Shown: positions 42,981 through 52,522 of the stretch, one piece after another | Layout of the letters: each line of letters begins with the position of its first letter | How positions within the stretch are numbered: the first letter of the stretch is position 1 | NCBI GenBank assembly: GCA_944323035.1 | Contig: CALUQY010000007.1 | Coordinates: forward strand, 24,761 to 88,760 | Length of the DNA stretch: 64,000 bases | DNA from: Candidatus Gastranaerophilales bacterium | GTDB lineage: Bacteria; Cyanobacteriota; Vampirovibrionia; Gastranaerophilales; Gastranaerophilaceae | Direction: 5' to 3' | Notes under the pieces: generated by a model | The model's input: the letters and a program-made list of their open reading frames with translations, nothing else | Databases searched by the model: none | Told to the model about the DNA's origin: nothing | Position numbers and translations under genes: made by a program

Positions 42981-43052
42981 AGCCGGCAATAGGAATCGAA
43001 CCTACAACCTACGGTTTACAAAACCGTTGCTCTACCGTTGAGCTATGCCGGC
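42981..43052 (-). tRNA. tRNA-Thr (UGU)
   Basis: 72 bases. Acceptor GCCGGCA pairs with TGCCGGC; anticodon stem ACGGT/ACCGT with loop TTTGTAA gives TGT. It lies 11 bases upstream of the other tRNA-Thr on the same strand, so the two are probably one transcript. Confidence 0.95.
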
Positions 43053-43122
43053 GCGTGAGAAAATTGTATAATGAACAAATTTGAATGTCAACCCCGTTTT
43101 TTAATTGCTCAATAATTTATTT

Positions 43123-43276
43123 TGTCCGAGAAAGACTCGCGATAAGGAACGTGGCGTGAATGAGTTGCGAAGCAACTCCCGCTTACGCAAGCGAGTTTTT
43201 TGAGTGGCGTGTTAGACAGCGCAGCCGCCACGGCTCGCGGTTCAGCGAGGCGGTGCGGCGGAGAACTGCTTTATTT
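43123..43276 (+). repeat. Mosaic repeat A, copy A6 (both termini present)
   Basis: Starts TGTCCGAGAAAG and ends GGCGGAGAACTGCTTTATTT. Between them are the CGATAAGGAACGTGGCGTGA / GTTGCGAAGCAACTCCCGCT block shared with A2 and the GTTAGACAGCG block shared with A3. The right end provides the last residues and stop of the GNAT gene at 43242. Confidence 0.75.
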
Positions 43277-44231
43277 CGCCGAATACAAATGCCTGAAACT
43301 CCTGTTTTATCGGCTTGTAGAAGTCTTTAATCAACACATGCTGCGTTTGTATGCATTCATAATTTCTGGCATGAAGATAATTTTCGTAATCCTGTGCAAA
43401 TTTTAAATATTTTTTTTGTTTCAAATAAATATGGCATTCACTGCTGCGTTTGTTTAGAATATTTTGAACCCCGAAGGCGATTATTTCATCATAGTCTAAA
43501 TTGTACCCGTCATTCTTGGTAAGCGATATGATAAAGTTGTAATTGTCGTTCGTTTGAATTTCTAAATACGCGACAGCAATTCCGGCAGAAATCAATACAA
43601 AATTATCCTCATACTGGTTATCAAAGATTTTTACCAGCGGTTCTTTGAATTCGTCTTCTGTGCGTTCCATTGCAGGGCGGTAGAGGGTAATCAATTCGGA
43701 GTTATTTAAATCCGCAATAAATCCGGCATGCGTATCTGTTGCTTTTTGAAAATCCTGCGGTTTGCAGTTTTGAAAATAATTTATGTCATGCGTAATATCC
43801 CAGAGATTTTCATAAGAGCCGCAGCGGAAGCCGCAGCCTTCCATAAATAATTGTTCAAGAGCTTTGTGGTTGTTATCAATAACTACTTTGAAGGTTTTGG
43901 CGCCTTCCTCCCCGTAATGGTTTATGATGAACTGAATTAATTCTTTGCCTGTCTGGTAGTCGTTATTTTCAAACAACAGTCTGTTAATGTTAATTTGTTC
44001 GGGATTGCCGCGGGTTGGCAGGACAGAAATCATGCCTTTTATTCTGCCGGCTTCGGAATAAACGTAGGATTCCGGCATGAACTTGAAACGCAGCGGCAAT
44101 AAGCTCTGTGCAATGCAGGCGCATTCTTTCATCAGATGATATTTAAAGTAATAATTGACATTCGGGTTTGCCAATTCTGCGATTTTTTTCAGCTGGTTTT
44201 TATCGAAAATGTTTAACCTTCTGATGCTCAT
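43242..44231 (-). CDS. GNAT-like acetyltransferase, repeat-derived C-terminus
   Basis: I start at 44231 (329 residues, MSIRRLNIFDKNQLKK). The longer frame upstream begins inside a repeat-A left terminus. TATAAT lies six bases before this ATG and TTGTAC 17 bp further, so the transcript is probably leaderless. Residues 30-190 look like a GNAT domain (ESYVYSEAGRIKGMISVLP, NNDYQTGKELIQFI, NHKALEQLFMEGCGFR). The C-terminal half may be a second, degenerate GNAT unit. The last residues IKQFSAAPPR are translated from the right terminus of repeat A6. Substrate unknown. Confidence 0.65.
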   Translation of the reverse strand: MSIRRLNIFDKNQLKKIAELANPNVNYYFKYHLMKECACIAQSLLPLRFKFMPESYVYSEAGRIKGMISVLPTRGNPEQININRLLFENNDYQTGKELIQFIINHYGEEGAKTFKVVIDNNHKALEQLFMEGCGFRCGSYENLWDITHDINYFQNCKPQDFQKATDTHAGFIADLNNSELITLYRPAMERTEDEFKEPLVKIFDNQYEDNFVLISAGIAVAYLEIQTNDNYNFIISLTKNDGYNLDYDEIIAFGVQNILNKRSSECHIYLKQKKYLKFAQDYENYLHARNYECIQTQHVLIKDFYKPIKQEFQAFVFGEIKQFSAAPPR

Positions 44232-44269
44232 ACAATTATTATAACTTTTTTTCTCTTTTAGTACAAGTG

Positions 44270-44281
44270 CTTTCTCGGACA
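44270..44281 (-). repeat. Mosaic repeat A left terminus, inverted (A7)
   Basis: CTTTCTCGGACA is the exact complement of TGTCCGAGAAAG. It lies upstream of the GNAT gene, so that gene is bracketed by inverted left termini (43123 and 44281). Confidence 0.5.
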
Positions 44282-44283
44282 AT

Positions 44284-44310
44284 AAAAAACGCGGTGAGAT
44301 TTCACCGCGT
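44284..44310 (-). terminator. Terminator of the rubrerythrin gene
   Basis: ACGCGGTGA-gatt-TCACCGCGT, then GTTTTTTATT on the minus strand: a standard intrinsic terminator after the leftward rubrerythrin gene. Confidence 0.88.
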
Positions 44311-44339
44311 ACTAAAGAGTATTTTATTAATTAGAAAAA

Positions 44340-44882
44340 TTATTTTCCGAAGTATCTTGCTAAAAGACCGTCAAAGCCTCTGCCGTGACGTGCTTCATCT
44401 TTAGCCATTTCGTGAACGGTGTCGTGAATTGCATCGTAGCCTAATTCTTTAGCGCGTTTTGCAATCATTAATTTGCCTTCGCAAGCGCCTTGTTCAGCAG
44501 CAGCTCTCATTTCTAAGTTTTTCTTAGTTGAGTCGGTAACGACATCGCCAAGAAGTTCTGCGAATTTTGCAGCGTGTTCAGCTTCTTCAAAAGCGTATCT
44601 TTTATAAGCTTCTGCGATTTCAGGATAGCCTTCGCGTTCTGCCTGTCTGCTCATTGCGAGGTACATACCGACTTCGCAGCATTCGCCGTTGAAGTTAGCA
44701 AGCAAACCGTCCATAATTTCTTTATCTTCAACTTTGCCGTCACCGATTTTATGTTCGCAAGCGTATGTTTTTTCACCGTTTGATTCTTGGGCTGTAAAGG
44801 TTGTAGCTCCGCAAATCGGGCATTTTTCAGGTTGAACATCAGCTTCTGTAGTCCAACCGCATACTGTACAAATGTATTTCAT
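44340..44882 (-). CDS. rbr: Rubrerythrin with N-terminal rubredoxin domain
   Basis: Start at 44882 (180 residues, [16 protein letters not shown]) with GGAGAG upstream; the longer frame adds 26 residues without family similarity. The rubredoxin domain comes first (CTVCG and CPICG, four Cys), then the di-iron four-helix domain with [33 protein letters not shown] and [14 protein letters not shown]. This is the domain order of reverse rubrerythrins. It reduces peroxide in the cytoplasm of anaerobes. Confidence 0.92.
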   Translation of the reverse strand: MKYICTVCGWTTEADVQPEKCPICGATTFTAQESNGEKTYACEHKIGDGKVEDKEIMDGLLANFNGECCEVGMYLAMSRQAEREGYPEIAEAYKRYAFEEAEHAAKFAELLGDVVTDSTKKNLEMRAAAEQGACEGKLMIAKRAKELGYDAIHDTVHEMAKDEARHGRGFDGLLARYFGK

Positions 44883-44990
44883 ATTATTCTCTCCTTTTTT
44901 ATATAACAATATTCTATAATATTTTAACAAAAATGTAAAGAGATTTTCAGATTTTGGCAAATTTTATTTTGTTCGTGTTTTGATAGACGT

Positions 44991-46439
44991 ATGCAAGTGT
45001 CAAAAGTTAGTGTTAATACTCCTGTAACAACGTCGTTCGGGGCTGCTGTGCCGCAGCAAAACCCTCAAGAGATGAACGCACCCTCAAGAGCGCCGCGCAA
45101 AGATTATACTAAGGCAATCGGCTGGGTTGCCGCGGGTTTGGCAACAGCCGGTCTTGCAGGTGTGTTGATTTATAATGCCAGAAAAGGGAAAACCTCCGGC
45201 GCATCTGACTCTTTGACCGGTGTCGGAACTTATTTGAAAAAGTTCCTTGATGACTCTATTTTTGCTAAAAGTGCGGAGGACGCTAAAAACGGGGTTGCCG
45301 GTATTGCAATGAAAGTCAGCGAGGACGGCAACGACTGGCAAATGGCTAACCTGGAGCAAGGTTTTGGCTGTCATCTTGTTAAAAAGGTTCCGGCCGACAG
45401 AAAAGATATCCCGAACTTTGAATTTAATTCCGGTGCTTTGAATCTTAAAATTTTCAATGAAAATACTGACAATGCAAGATTTGATTTTATTCTTGGTGAG
45501 GATGAATTTACTCTTTCCATGAATGTTGAGCCGTGGCGCGGCAAGTTGAAAAGCTTCAGCGCAAAAGACGAAAAAGATTCTTATAATTTTACAACAGAAC
45601 AGTGTCAGGGGCTGCTTGAAGGTCTGGATTTGAAGAAGCTTATTGACGAACCTTCCTATCGTGTCAGCTATACAAAATCTTTCTTTGAAATGATTAATGA
45701 CGTTGTAAGCAGGACGAAGTTCCAGAGAATTGCCGACAAATCAGGCAAGACACTTGATGAAGTTAAAAAGGTCTTTGGTTCAAAAGAATTTAATAATGTG
45801 CTGGATGTCCGCGACAGTTTTGCGTATTTGCACTACAGATACAATCTGCCTGTTGAGTCCGAAATTTTTAAATCACTCAAAGAAAAAGATAAATATGAAC
45901 TGCTTGATGATTTTGTCAGCGGGAAGAATAAACTTGATATAATTGATGATTTTAAGGAAAGTGATGTTCATTTTCCTGGGGATAAAACCTGTTATGATTT
46001 AACAGTGCCGACATCGGATGGTGCGGGTGTACTTGAACATCTGCGCTTTAGCAAGGATAAGGAATACTTTTTATATGAACGCTTTAATCCGGAGGATGGC
46101 AGGATACAAATTAAAACCTATTATCCGGAACTTACCGAACAAAATTGCTGCATAACGGATTTGGAAACAAAAGACGCGTCATTATACCTTGAAACCACTC
46201 TGGGCGGCAGAAATTATGTTGAAGTTTCTACTCCTGATAAACCGGCTGAACGTTTAAAATTTTACTTTAATTCCAATCGTGAATGGAATGAAGAAATAGA
46301 GTATGGCGATGAGTTGCAGCCGTATATGGGATTTATTGAAAAGCTTTCTAAAAAGCTGTCAAATAGTAGTGAAAATTGGACTTTCATTCACGACTTCCCT
46401 TCCCGCGGCAAAGAAATGCTTGAAGAATTGGCAAAATAG
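44991..46439 (+). CDS. Unknown protein with MQV..SFGA N-terminus and one membrane helix
   Basis: A 482-residue protein starting MQVSKVSVNTPVTTSFGAAV. A hydrophobic segment IGWVAAGLATAGLAGVLIYN (about residues 43-62) followed by NARKGK predicts a single span. The remaining 400 residues are soluble, with no family I recognise; the C-terminal part is rich in alternating strands (RIQIKTYYPELTE, YLETTLGGRNYVEVST). It shares only the N-terminal style with the proteins at 566, 22664 and 40765. No Shine-Dalgarno is visible. Confidence 0.65.
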   Translation: MQVSKVSVNTPVTTSFGAAVPQQNPQEMNAPSRAPRKDYTKAIGWVAAGLATAGLAGVLIYNARKGKTSGASDSLTGVGTYLKKFLDDSIFAKSAEDAKNGVAGIAMKVSEDGNDWQMANLEQGFGCHLVKKVPADRKDIPNFEFNSGALNLKIFNENTDNARFDFILGEDEFTLSMNVEPWRGKLKSFSAKDEKDSYNFTTEQCQGLLEGLDLKKLIDEPSYRVSYTKSFFEMINDVVSRTKFQRIADKSGKTLDEVKKVFGSKEFNNVLDVRDSFAYLHYRYNLPVESEIFKSLKEKDKYELLDDFVSGKNKLDIIDDFKESDVHFPGDKTCYDLTVPTSDGAGVLEHLRFSKDKEYFLYERFNPEDGRIQIKTYYPELTEQNCCITDLETKDASLYLETTLGGRNYVEVSTPDKPAERLKFYFNSNREWNEEIEYGDELQPYMGFIEKLSKKLSNSSENWTFIHDFPSRGKEMLEELAK

Positions 46440-46652
46440 TTAGTTTTCTGGTTCAATTCCCGGTAGAATTTTGATAAGTTCCTTGTGCAGGGCATATATT
46501 CTGTCGTGAATCATTGTTGCCAAACTTGTAAGTTCAAGATGTTTAAAGTCGCTGTCTATCATACATTCAGATAGAATATACGAAACATTTTTGAGCTTTT
46601 CCACTGTATTAGAAACCTCGTCGAGTTTTCTGTAGATTTCTAAGGTGACTAC
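46440..46652 (-). pseudogene. Small helical ORF lacking a usable start (possible frameshift)
   Basis: A 70-codon open frame ends in TAA at 46440-46442 and reads like a real helical protein (YRKLDEVSNTVEKL, LTSLATMIHDRIYALHKEL). No ATG, GTG or TTG opens it until an internal ATG, 40 residues before the end. Upstream, GGAGG is followed five bases later by an ATG at about 46663, in another frame that stops after four codons. One base lost near the start would explain this. It lies in the gap 46440-46832, which otherwise holds only the higBA promoter. Confidence 0.45.
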
Positions 46653-46797
46653 CTTAAATTCATTCTTGCCTCCATATCAGACAATTATATCTAGATATTT
46701 GGCTTGTTTCAACACAATTATCTGTGTTATTAGAACAGTATATTGTATTTATGTAAATTTTAGTAAATTATTCCTAAATTTGAATTATAGAACACCC

Positions 46798-46826
46798 TTG
46801 ACACGTGTTACGTTATAGGTTATAAT
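46798..46826 (+). promoter_or_regulatory. Consensus promoter of higBA with internal palindrome
   Basis: TTGACA (46798-46803), 17-bp spacer, TATAAT (46821-46826), then ATG six bases later. The palindrome ACACGTGT (46801-46808) overlaps the -35 and is a candidate HigA operator. Confidence 0.85.
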
Positions 46827-46832
46827 ATTTAT

Positions 46833-47117
46833 ATGATTAAATCATTTAAGCATAAAGGTCTGGAAATATATTTTTTAACAGGTAATAAAAAAGGTATTCA
46901 GGCACAGCATGCTGATAAGTTATCAAGAATACTTATTGTGTTGAATAAAATGGCAACTCTAAAGGATTTATCATCTCCTATTTACAGATTACATCCGTTA
47001 ACCGGTGATTTAAAAGGACAGTGGTCTGTTACGGTTCAAGCAAACTGGAGGGTTACTTTTGAGTTTGATGAAACGACAGGAAATGTTTATATTGTTGATT
47101 ATCAGGATTACCATTAA
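46833..47117 (+). CDS. higB: HigB-type toxin (RelE/ParE fold)
   Basis: A 94-residue toxin with HADKLSRILIVLNKMATLKDL, RLHPLTGDLKGQWSVTVQAN and WRVTFEFDE, the LKG.WSV.V..NWR.TF signature of HigB, a ribosome-dependent mRNA endonuclease. It precedes its antitoxin, the order typical of hig modules. The start has no ribosome site; the -10 box is six bases upstream, so the mRNA is probably leaderless. Confidence 0.92.
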   Translation: MIKSFKHKGLEIYFLTGNKKGIQAQHADKLSRILIVLNKMATLKDLSSPIYRLHPLTGDLKGQWSVTVQANWRVTFEFDETTGNVYIVDYQDYH

Positions 47118-47134
47118 TAGAAAGGACTTGCTCT

Positions 47135-47419
47135 ATGGAAATGTACAATCCACCACATCCGGGAATAATTTTACTTGAAGATTGGATTAAACCGCTTAAC
47201 TTTTCTGTGACGGAATTCGCTTTGAAAATAGGTACCAGCCGTAAAAACCTTTCAGAAATCGTTAATGCCAAAAGTGGTATTAGTCCGGAAATGGCACTGA
47301 AGTTATCTAAAGCGCTTGGTACATCTGCCGAATTATGGTTGAATATGCAGCAAGCGTATGATTTATGGCACGCAAAACAGCGTGTTAATTTGGATGATAT
47401 AGAAGTTATTGCTATGTAA
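47135..47419 (+). CDS. higA: HigA-type antitoxin (XRE/HTH)
   Basis: A 94-residue antitoxin with PPHPGIILLEDWIKPL, an HTH (VTEFALKIGTSRKNLSEIVN) and ISPEMALKLSKALGTSAELWLNMQ, the standard HigA pattern. GAAAGGA precedes it and the gap to higB is 17 bp. It should bind HigB and the shared promoter. Confidence 0.92.
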   Translation: MEMYNPPHPGIILLEDWIKPLNFSVTEFALKIGTSRKNLSEIVNAKSGISPEMALKLSKALGTSAELWLNMQQAYDLWHAKQRVNLDDIEVIAM

Positions 47420-47447
47420 GAAGGGCGCCGGAAACCGGCGCCCTTCT
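47419..47447. terminator. Bidirectional terminator between higA and groL
   Basis: AGAAGGGCGCCGG-aaa-CCGGCGCCCTTCT, 13-bp stem, between convergent genes, with T-rich sequence on the plus side (TCATTATT). Confidence 0.88.
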
Positions 47448-47469
47448 TCATTATTATGGCTGTATCAGA

Positions 47470-49131
<1,662 letters not shown>

Positions 49132-49146
49132 TTAGTCATAGTTTGT

Positions 49147-49271
49147 TCAAGTTAATAAGTTAATAGGTTAATAATGGATATAGCCGAAATTGACGAAAAT
49201 AAATTCGGGTTAATTCCCATAAACCTTATTAAAAACAGCGGTCGTAGACCGCGATTAACTTATTAACGCAT
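49147..49271. repeat. Repeat B, uninterrupted copy, between groES and groEL
   Basis: About 125 bp with GTTAATAAGTTAAT-type ends in inverted orientation, a hairpin GCGGTC-gta-GACCGC and the block GGTTAATTCCCATAA|ACCTTATT. The same sequence occurs at 53250-53716 but interrupted by repeat A8 at the marked point. Confidence 0.8.
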
Positions 49272-49274
49272 TAA

Positions 49275-49559
49275 CTACTCGACAATAGCCAATGCGTCTT
49301 TGATTGATAAAATTTTGTAATTTGTATCCTGAACTTTTACGTCGGTACCGGCGTATTTAGCGTAAAGAATAATGTCACCAACTTTAACATCCATAGGTTC
49401 TCTTTCGCCTTTGTCGTTCATTTTGCCAAGCCCGACAGCGACGACTTCACCTTTTTGTGGTTTTTCTTTTGCGCTTTCCGGAATAAAAATTCCGCCGGAA
49501 GTTTGTTCTGTATCTTCGATAACTTTAATTACGATTCTGTCTCCTAACGGTTTAAGCAT
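49275..49559 (-). CDS. groS: Co-chaperonin GroES
   Basis: A 94-residue GroES starting [18 protein letters not shown], with the mobile-loop region [20 protein letters not shown] and the C-terminal [22 protein letters not shown] precedes the ATG. No CIRCE element (TTAGCACTC-N9-GAGTGCTAA) is visible upstream; the promoter region is AT-rich. Confidence 0.97.
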   Translation of the reverse strand: MLKPLGDRIVIKVIEDTEQTSGGIFIPESAKEKPQKGEVVAVGLGKMNDKGEREPMDVKVGDIILYAKYAGTDVKVQDTNYKILSIKDALAIVE

Positions 49560-49688
49560 ATCAATCTCCTTTTCTTATTTTACATCTCATATAATATAAC
49601 GAAAAAGAGTAAATATTAATAATCTTAATGAAAAATTAAGGATTGCATGGATAAATTGCAGGCGCGGGGGTGCACAAGCGCGGTATGT

Positions 49689-51146
49689 TTAGGAGAGAAT
49701 TTCCAGCTTGCCGCTCATTTCTGCTATTAAGTCGAGGTCATTTGTACGGTTTGCGTAAGCAAGACCTTTGGCAAGAAGGCTTTTAGCTTTATTCAAGTTA
49801 TGGTATTGAATCATCAGGTCTGCTGCTGCGTTGTAGTTTTGCGCGACTTTTTGCGGAGAATCAGCATTAGAATAGTGTTGAACAGCTTGAGAGTATTCCT
49901 TGAGTGCTTCCTGCGGTTCACCGAATTTTGAAAGGCTGTCAGCGGTGCTGGAGGCGATGAAACCTTTTACTTTTGAATTGTCGGTCTGTTCGGCCAGTTC
50001 TTTTGCGGTTGAATAGTATTCAAGTGAGTCCTGTTCGTACATGTCGGAGTAAATGTTGCCCATTTTTGTGAGAGAAACGGATTGGGCTATTAAGTTGTCC
50101 TCTTCGCCGGCGTAGGCGGCTGTTGTGTAGTAGTGATCAAGAGCAGGCGAAATCTGGTTTACGTTGTCGTAAATCTGTGCCATTGAGTAGTGTGCTTTGA
50201 TTTTAACAGTGTTTTCAGTAGCGCTTTCGAGTGATTTGTGGTAGCTTGTGAGTGCTTGCGGCAGGTAATTGTAGTCGTTATAAATGTCGCCGACTTCAAG
50301 GTAAATTTTTGATTTTACGGAGTCTTCGCCGAGTTCGTCCGCGCGGGCAAGTGCTTTTTGAAAGCTCAAAAGTGCCGCTTTAGGGTTATTTTCGCGTGCA
50401 AGCTGTTTGGAGTATTTGAACATATTTTTCAACTCTTCGTCTATTGCCGGCACGGTTGGCTGCGGGGCAGGTTCAGGCGCGTTTTTTGGTTCTTCCGCGG
50501 TTTTGTTTAACGTTTTTTCAGGGAATTTTACCAGAAACTGTGGATTTATATCGTTTTCGTTATATTTGAAATCTATTTGCTGCAGGAAAATTGCATCAAC
50601 CCAGTTTTCTACTACTTTTGAGTCTTTGTTCAGGGTTTCTGAAATATAGCCGTCAAGCAGGGTTGAGGCATTTTTAAGGTTAGATTTAATTAATTTTGTG
50701 TTAGGGTTTTCTTTTGAAACCTGTGATTGTATAAGGTTTAAGTAGCCGTCAACTTCTTCCTGAAGCTCGGCAGGGGTTCCGATAGCAAGTGCGGTGTTGC
50801 GGAAATCTTTTAAAATTTGGGCAATGTTGATATTGGCGGAAGTTCCGTGGTGTTCGAAGGTATCTGCGGCAGGAGCGGAGTTCGGCTGAGTAGGGTGTAA
50901 TTTGCTTTGAGCCTGAATCTGGTTTCTTGTAGCCTGCCAGCTTTGCTGCTGAACCTGTGCAGCATAATTCGGAACAAACGGTTTTGGTTTGTCCTCTACG
51001 AGTGCCAGACCTTTGCTTCTGGAATTCTGTTGTTCATCCTCTGCCTGGCGGGCGGATTTTTCTTCCTCCTGTTTGGATTGAACAGGTTTTTTCCCGTCTT
51101 TGACTATATATGGACGCTGGTTTACACTATTCAGGTTTAATCCCAT
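49689..51146 (-). CDS. TPR-repeat protein with long disordered N-terminus
   Basis: A 485-residue cytoplasmic protein. Residues 1-105 are polar and Gln/Pro-rich (SKQEEEKSARQAEDEQQN). A helical region of about 100 residues follows, then another Pro-rich linker (PEPAPQPTVPA). From about residue 235 there are six or so TPR units, e.g. ALLSFQKALARADELGE, ALTSYHKSLESATEN and ALDHYYTTAAYAGEED. TPRs mediate protein-protein contact. It opens MGLNLNSVNQRPY, similar in style to the coiled-coil protein at 53721. Partner unknown. Confidence 0.75.
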   Translation of the reverse strand: MGLNLNSVNQRPYIVKDGKKPVQSKQEEEKSARQAEDEQQNSRSKGLALVEDKPKPFVPNYAAQVQQQSWQATRNQIQAQSKLHPTQPNSAPAADTFEHHGTSANINIAQILKDFRNTALAIGTPAELQEEVDGYLNLIQSQVSKENPNTKLIKSNLKNASTLLDGYISETLNKDSKVVENWVDAIFLQQIDFKYNENDINPQFLVKFPEKTLNKTAEEPKNAPEPAPQPTVPAIDEELKNMFKYSKQLARENNPKAALLSFQKALARADELGEDSVKSKIYLEVGDIYNDYNYLPQALTSYHKSLESATENTVKIKAHYSMAQIYDNVNQISPALDHYYTTAAYAGEEDNLIAQSVSLTKMGNIYSDMYEQDSLEYYSTAKELAEQTDNSKVKGFIASSTADSLSKFGEPQEALKEYSQAVQHYSNADSPQKVAQNYNAAADLMIQYHNLNKAKSLLAKGLAYANRTNDLDLIAEMSGKLEILS

Positions 51147-51280
51147 AATCTCTCACTCTTGCTACTACTGTTACTATACACAAAATTAGGGTTGAGGAAC
51201 TCAATCCCCGGTATGATTTATTTAATATTTTTTCGTGAATTGTCAATCTTAGGATTGATTTTGTCCGGCAGGCGGGAGAG

Positions 51281-51309
51281 ATGACAACTTACTGCTGCTT
51301 TGCTATAAT
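51281..51309 (+). promoter_or_regulatory. Leaderless-type promoter of the Y-family polymerase
   Basis: ATGACA (51281-51286), 17-bp spacer, TATAAT (51304-51309), then six bases to the ATG at 51316. No LexA-type palindrome is visible. Confidence 0.75.
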
Positions 51310-51315
51310 ATCATT

Positions 51316-52491
51316 ATGGAAAAGATTATTGCGCTGGTAGATTGTGATTCGTTTTTTGTGTCGTGCGAGCAGGCTGTTAATCCGGAGTTGAAAAACAAGC
51401 CCGTCTGTGTGCTTTCTAATCGTGACGGCTGTGTGATTGCGCGCTCGCGTGAGGCTAAAAAAATGGGTATCAGAATGGGGCTTCCGTATTTTATGGCAAA
51501 GTCGGATTTCCCCGGAGCTATATATCTTTCTGGTAATCATGACCTGTACAGGCAGACTTCTGCAAAAGTTATGGACTTGCTGCGCGAACTTACGCCTACT
51601 GTCGAAGTTTATTCTGTGGATGAGGCTTTTGTTGATTTGACAGGGCTTGAGCGGCTTTATAAGAAAAATTCTTTAGATATTGCAAGGCATATTCGCGCAG
51701 AAATTCTTGAAAAGATTGATATCCCTGTATCTATCGGGTTGAGTTCTTCCAAAACCCTTGCCAAACTTGCCTCTGACAAGGCTAAGAATTCGCTTGACGG
51801 GGTTTATTACATAGGTGCCGGAAACCTTATGGACGAACTCAAACACACGCCGGTCGAGGATATCTGGGGAATAGGCAGGCGGCTTTCGGTTACTATGCGC
51901 AAGAACGGGATTTTGAACGCCTATGAACTCGTACAAAAAAGTGATAAATTCCTTGATAACCTTGTTGGTGTCCACGGGCTTGAGATGAAACATGAACTTC
52001 TCGGGGAAATGGTTTCGCCGGTGACAAACGAGGTTAAACTCCCGAAATCCATTCAGCGCACATCTGCTCTTGCAAAATTTACCTCTGATAAAGAATATCT
52101 GAAAAATTCAATAAATTATCATATTCACCGCGCGTGTGTGAATTTGCGCAAAATTAACGCTAAAACACTTGAAGTCGGTGTTCTTTTAAGAACAAAAGAT
52201 TTTAAAGTTTTTGTTGAAAAAGAAACACTCAACAAATCCGTTGATTTTGAACTTGAAATTTCTAAGCGTATATTTGCGCTTTTTGAAAAAATTTACAACC
52301 CGAAAATTACATACAGAAGTACAGGCGTATTTTTTGATAAACTTGTTTACAATGACGCAAGCCAGACTTTCCTCTTTGCGGACACGGAAAAGGACGAAAA
52401 GAAAGACAAACTTTCTAAATGTTTTGACAGATTAGAAGCAAAATTCGGAAAGAATATTATTCAAACCGGATTTATAACGAAAGATATTTGA
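51316..52491 (+). CDS. Y-family translesion DNA polymerase (UmuC/DinB type)
   Basis: A 391-residue lesion-bypass polymerase. Catalytic aspartates appear in ALVDCDSFFVSCEQ and YSVDEAFVDLTG; the fingers have SNRDGCVIARSREAKKMGIR, where the SN.DGCVIARS wording favours UmuC over DinB. The thumb HhH region contains VEDIWGIGRRLSVTM. The length is nearer to DinB and UmuC-lite than to full UmuC (about 420). No UmuD homologue lies beside it. Confidence 0.88.
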   Translation: MEKIIALVDCDSFFVSCEQAVNPELKNKPVCVLSNRDGCVIARSREAKKMGIRMGLPYFMAKSDFPGAIYLSGNHDLYRQTSAKVMDLLRELTPTVEVYSVDEAFVDLTGLERLYKKNSLDIARHIRAEILEKIDIPVSIGLSSSKTLAKLASDKAKNSLDGVYYIGAGNLMDELKHTPVEDIWGIGRRLSVTMRKNGILNAYELVQKSDKFLDNLVGVHGLEMKHELLGEMVSPVTNEVKLPKSIQRTSALAKFTSDKEYLKNSINYHIHRACVNLRKINAKTLEVGVLLRTKDFKVFVEKETLNKSVDFELEISKRIFALFEKIYNPKITYRSTGVFFDKLVYNDASQTFLFADTEKDEKKDKLSKCFDRLEAKFGKNIIQTGFITKDI

Positions 52492-52516
52492 TTTTTTTCT
52501 GATATACCTGTATAAT
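52488..52516 (+). promoter_or_regulatory. Leaderless-type promoter of the TPR membrane protein
   Basis: TTGATT (52488-52493), 17-bp spacer, TATAAT (52511-52516), six bases, ATG at 52523. The -35 overlaps the end of the polymerase gene. Confidence 0.8.
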
Positions 52517-52522
52517 AATTGT

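Noticed and set aside
43123..44281. Complete transposon bounded by terminal inverted repeats
   Set aside because: The only gene inside is GNAT-like; no transposase or target duplication. Kept only as a possible cargo unit.
49560..49688. CIRCE operator upstream of groES
   Set aside because: Neither TTAGCACTC nor GAGTGCTAA is present; only AT-rich promoter-like sequence.
51316..52491. SOS-regulated umuDC operon
   Set aside because: No UmuD gene and no recognisable LexA box; only the polymerase is present.
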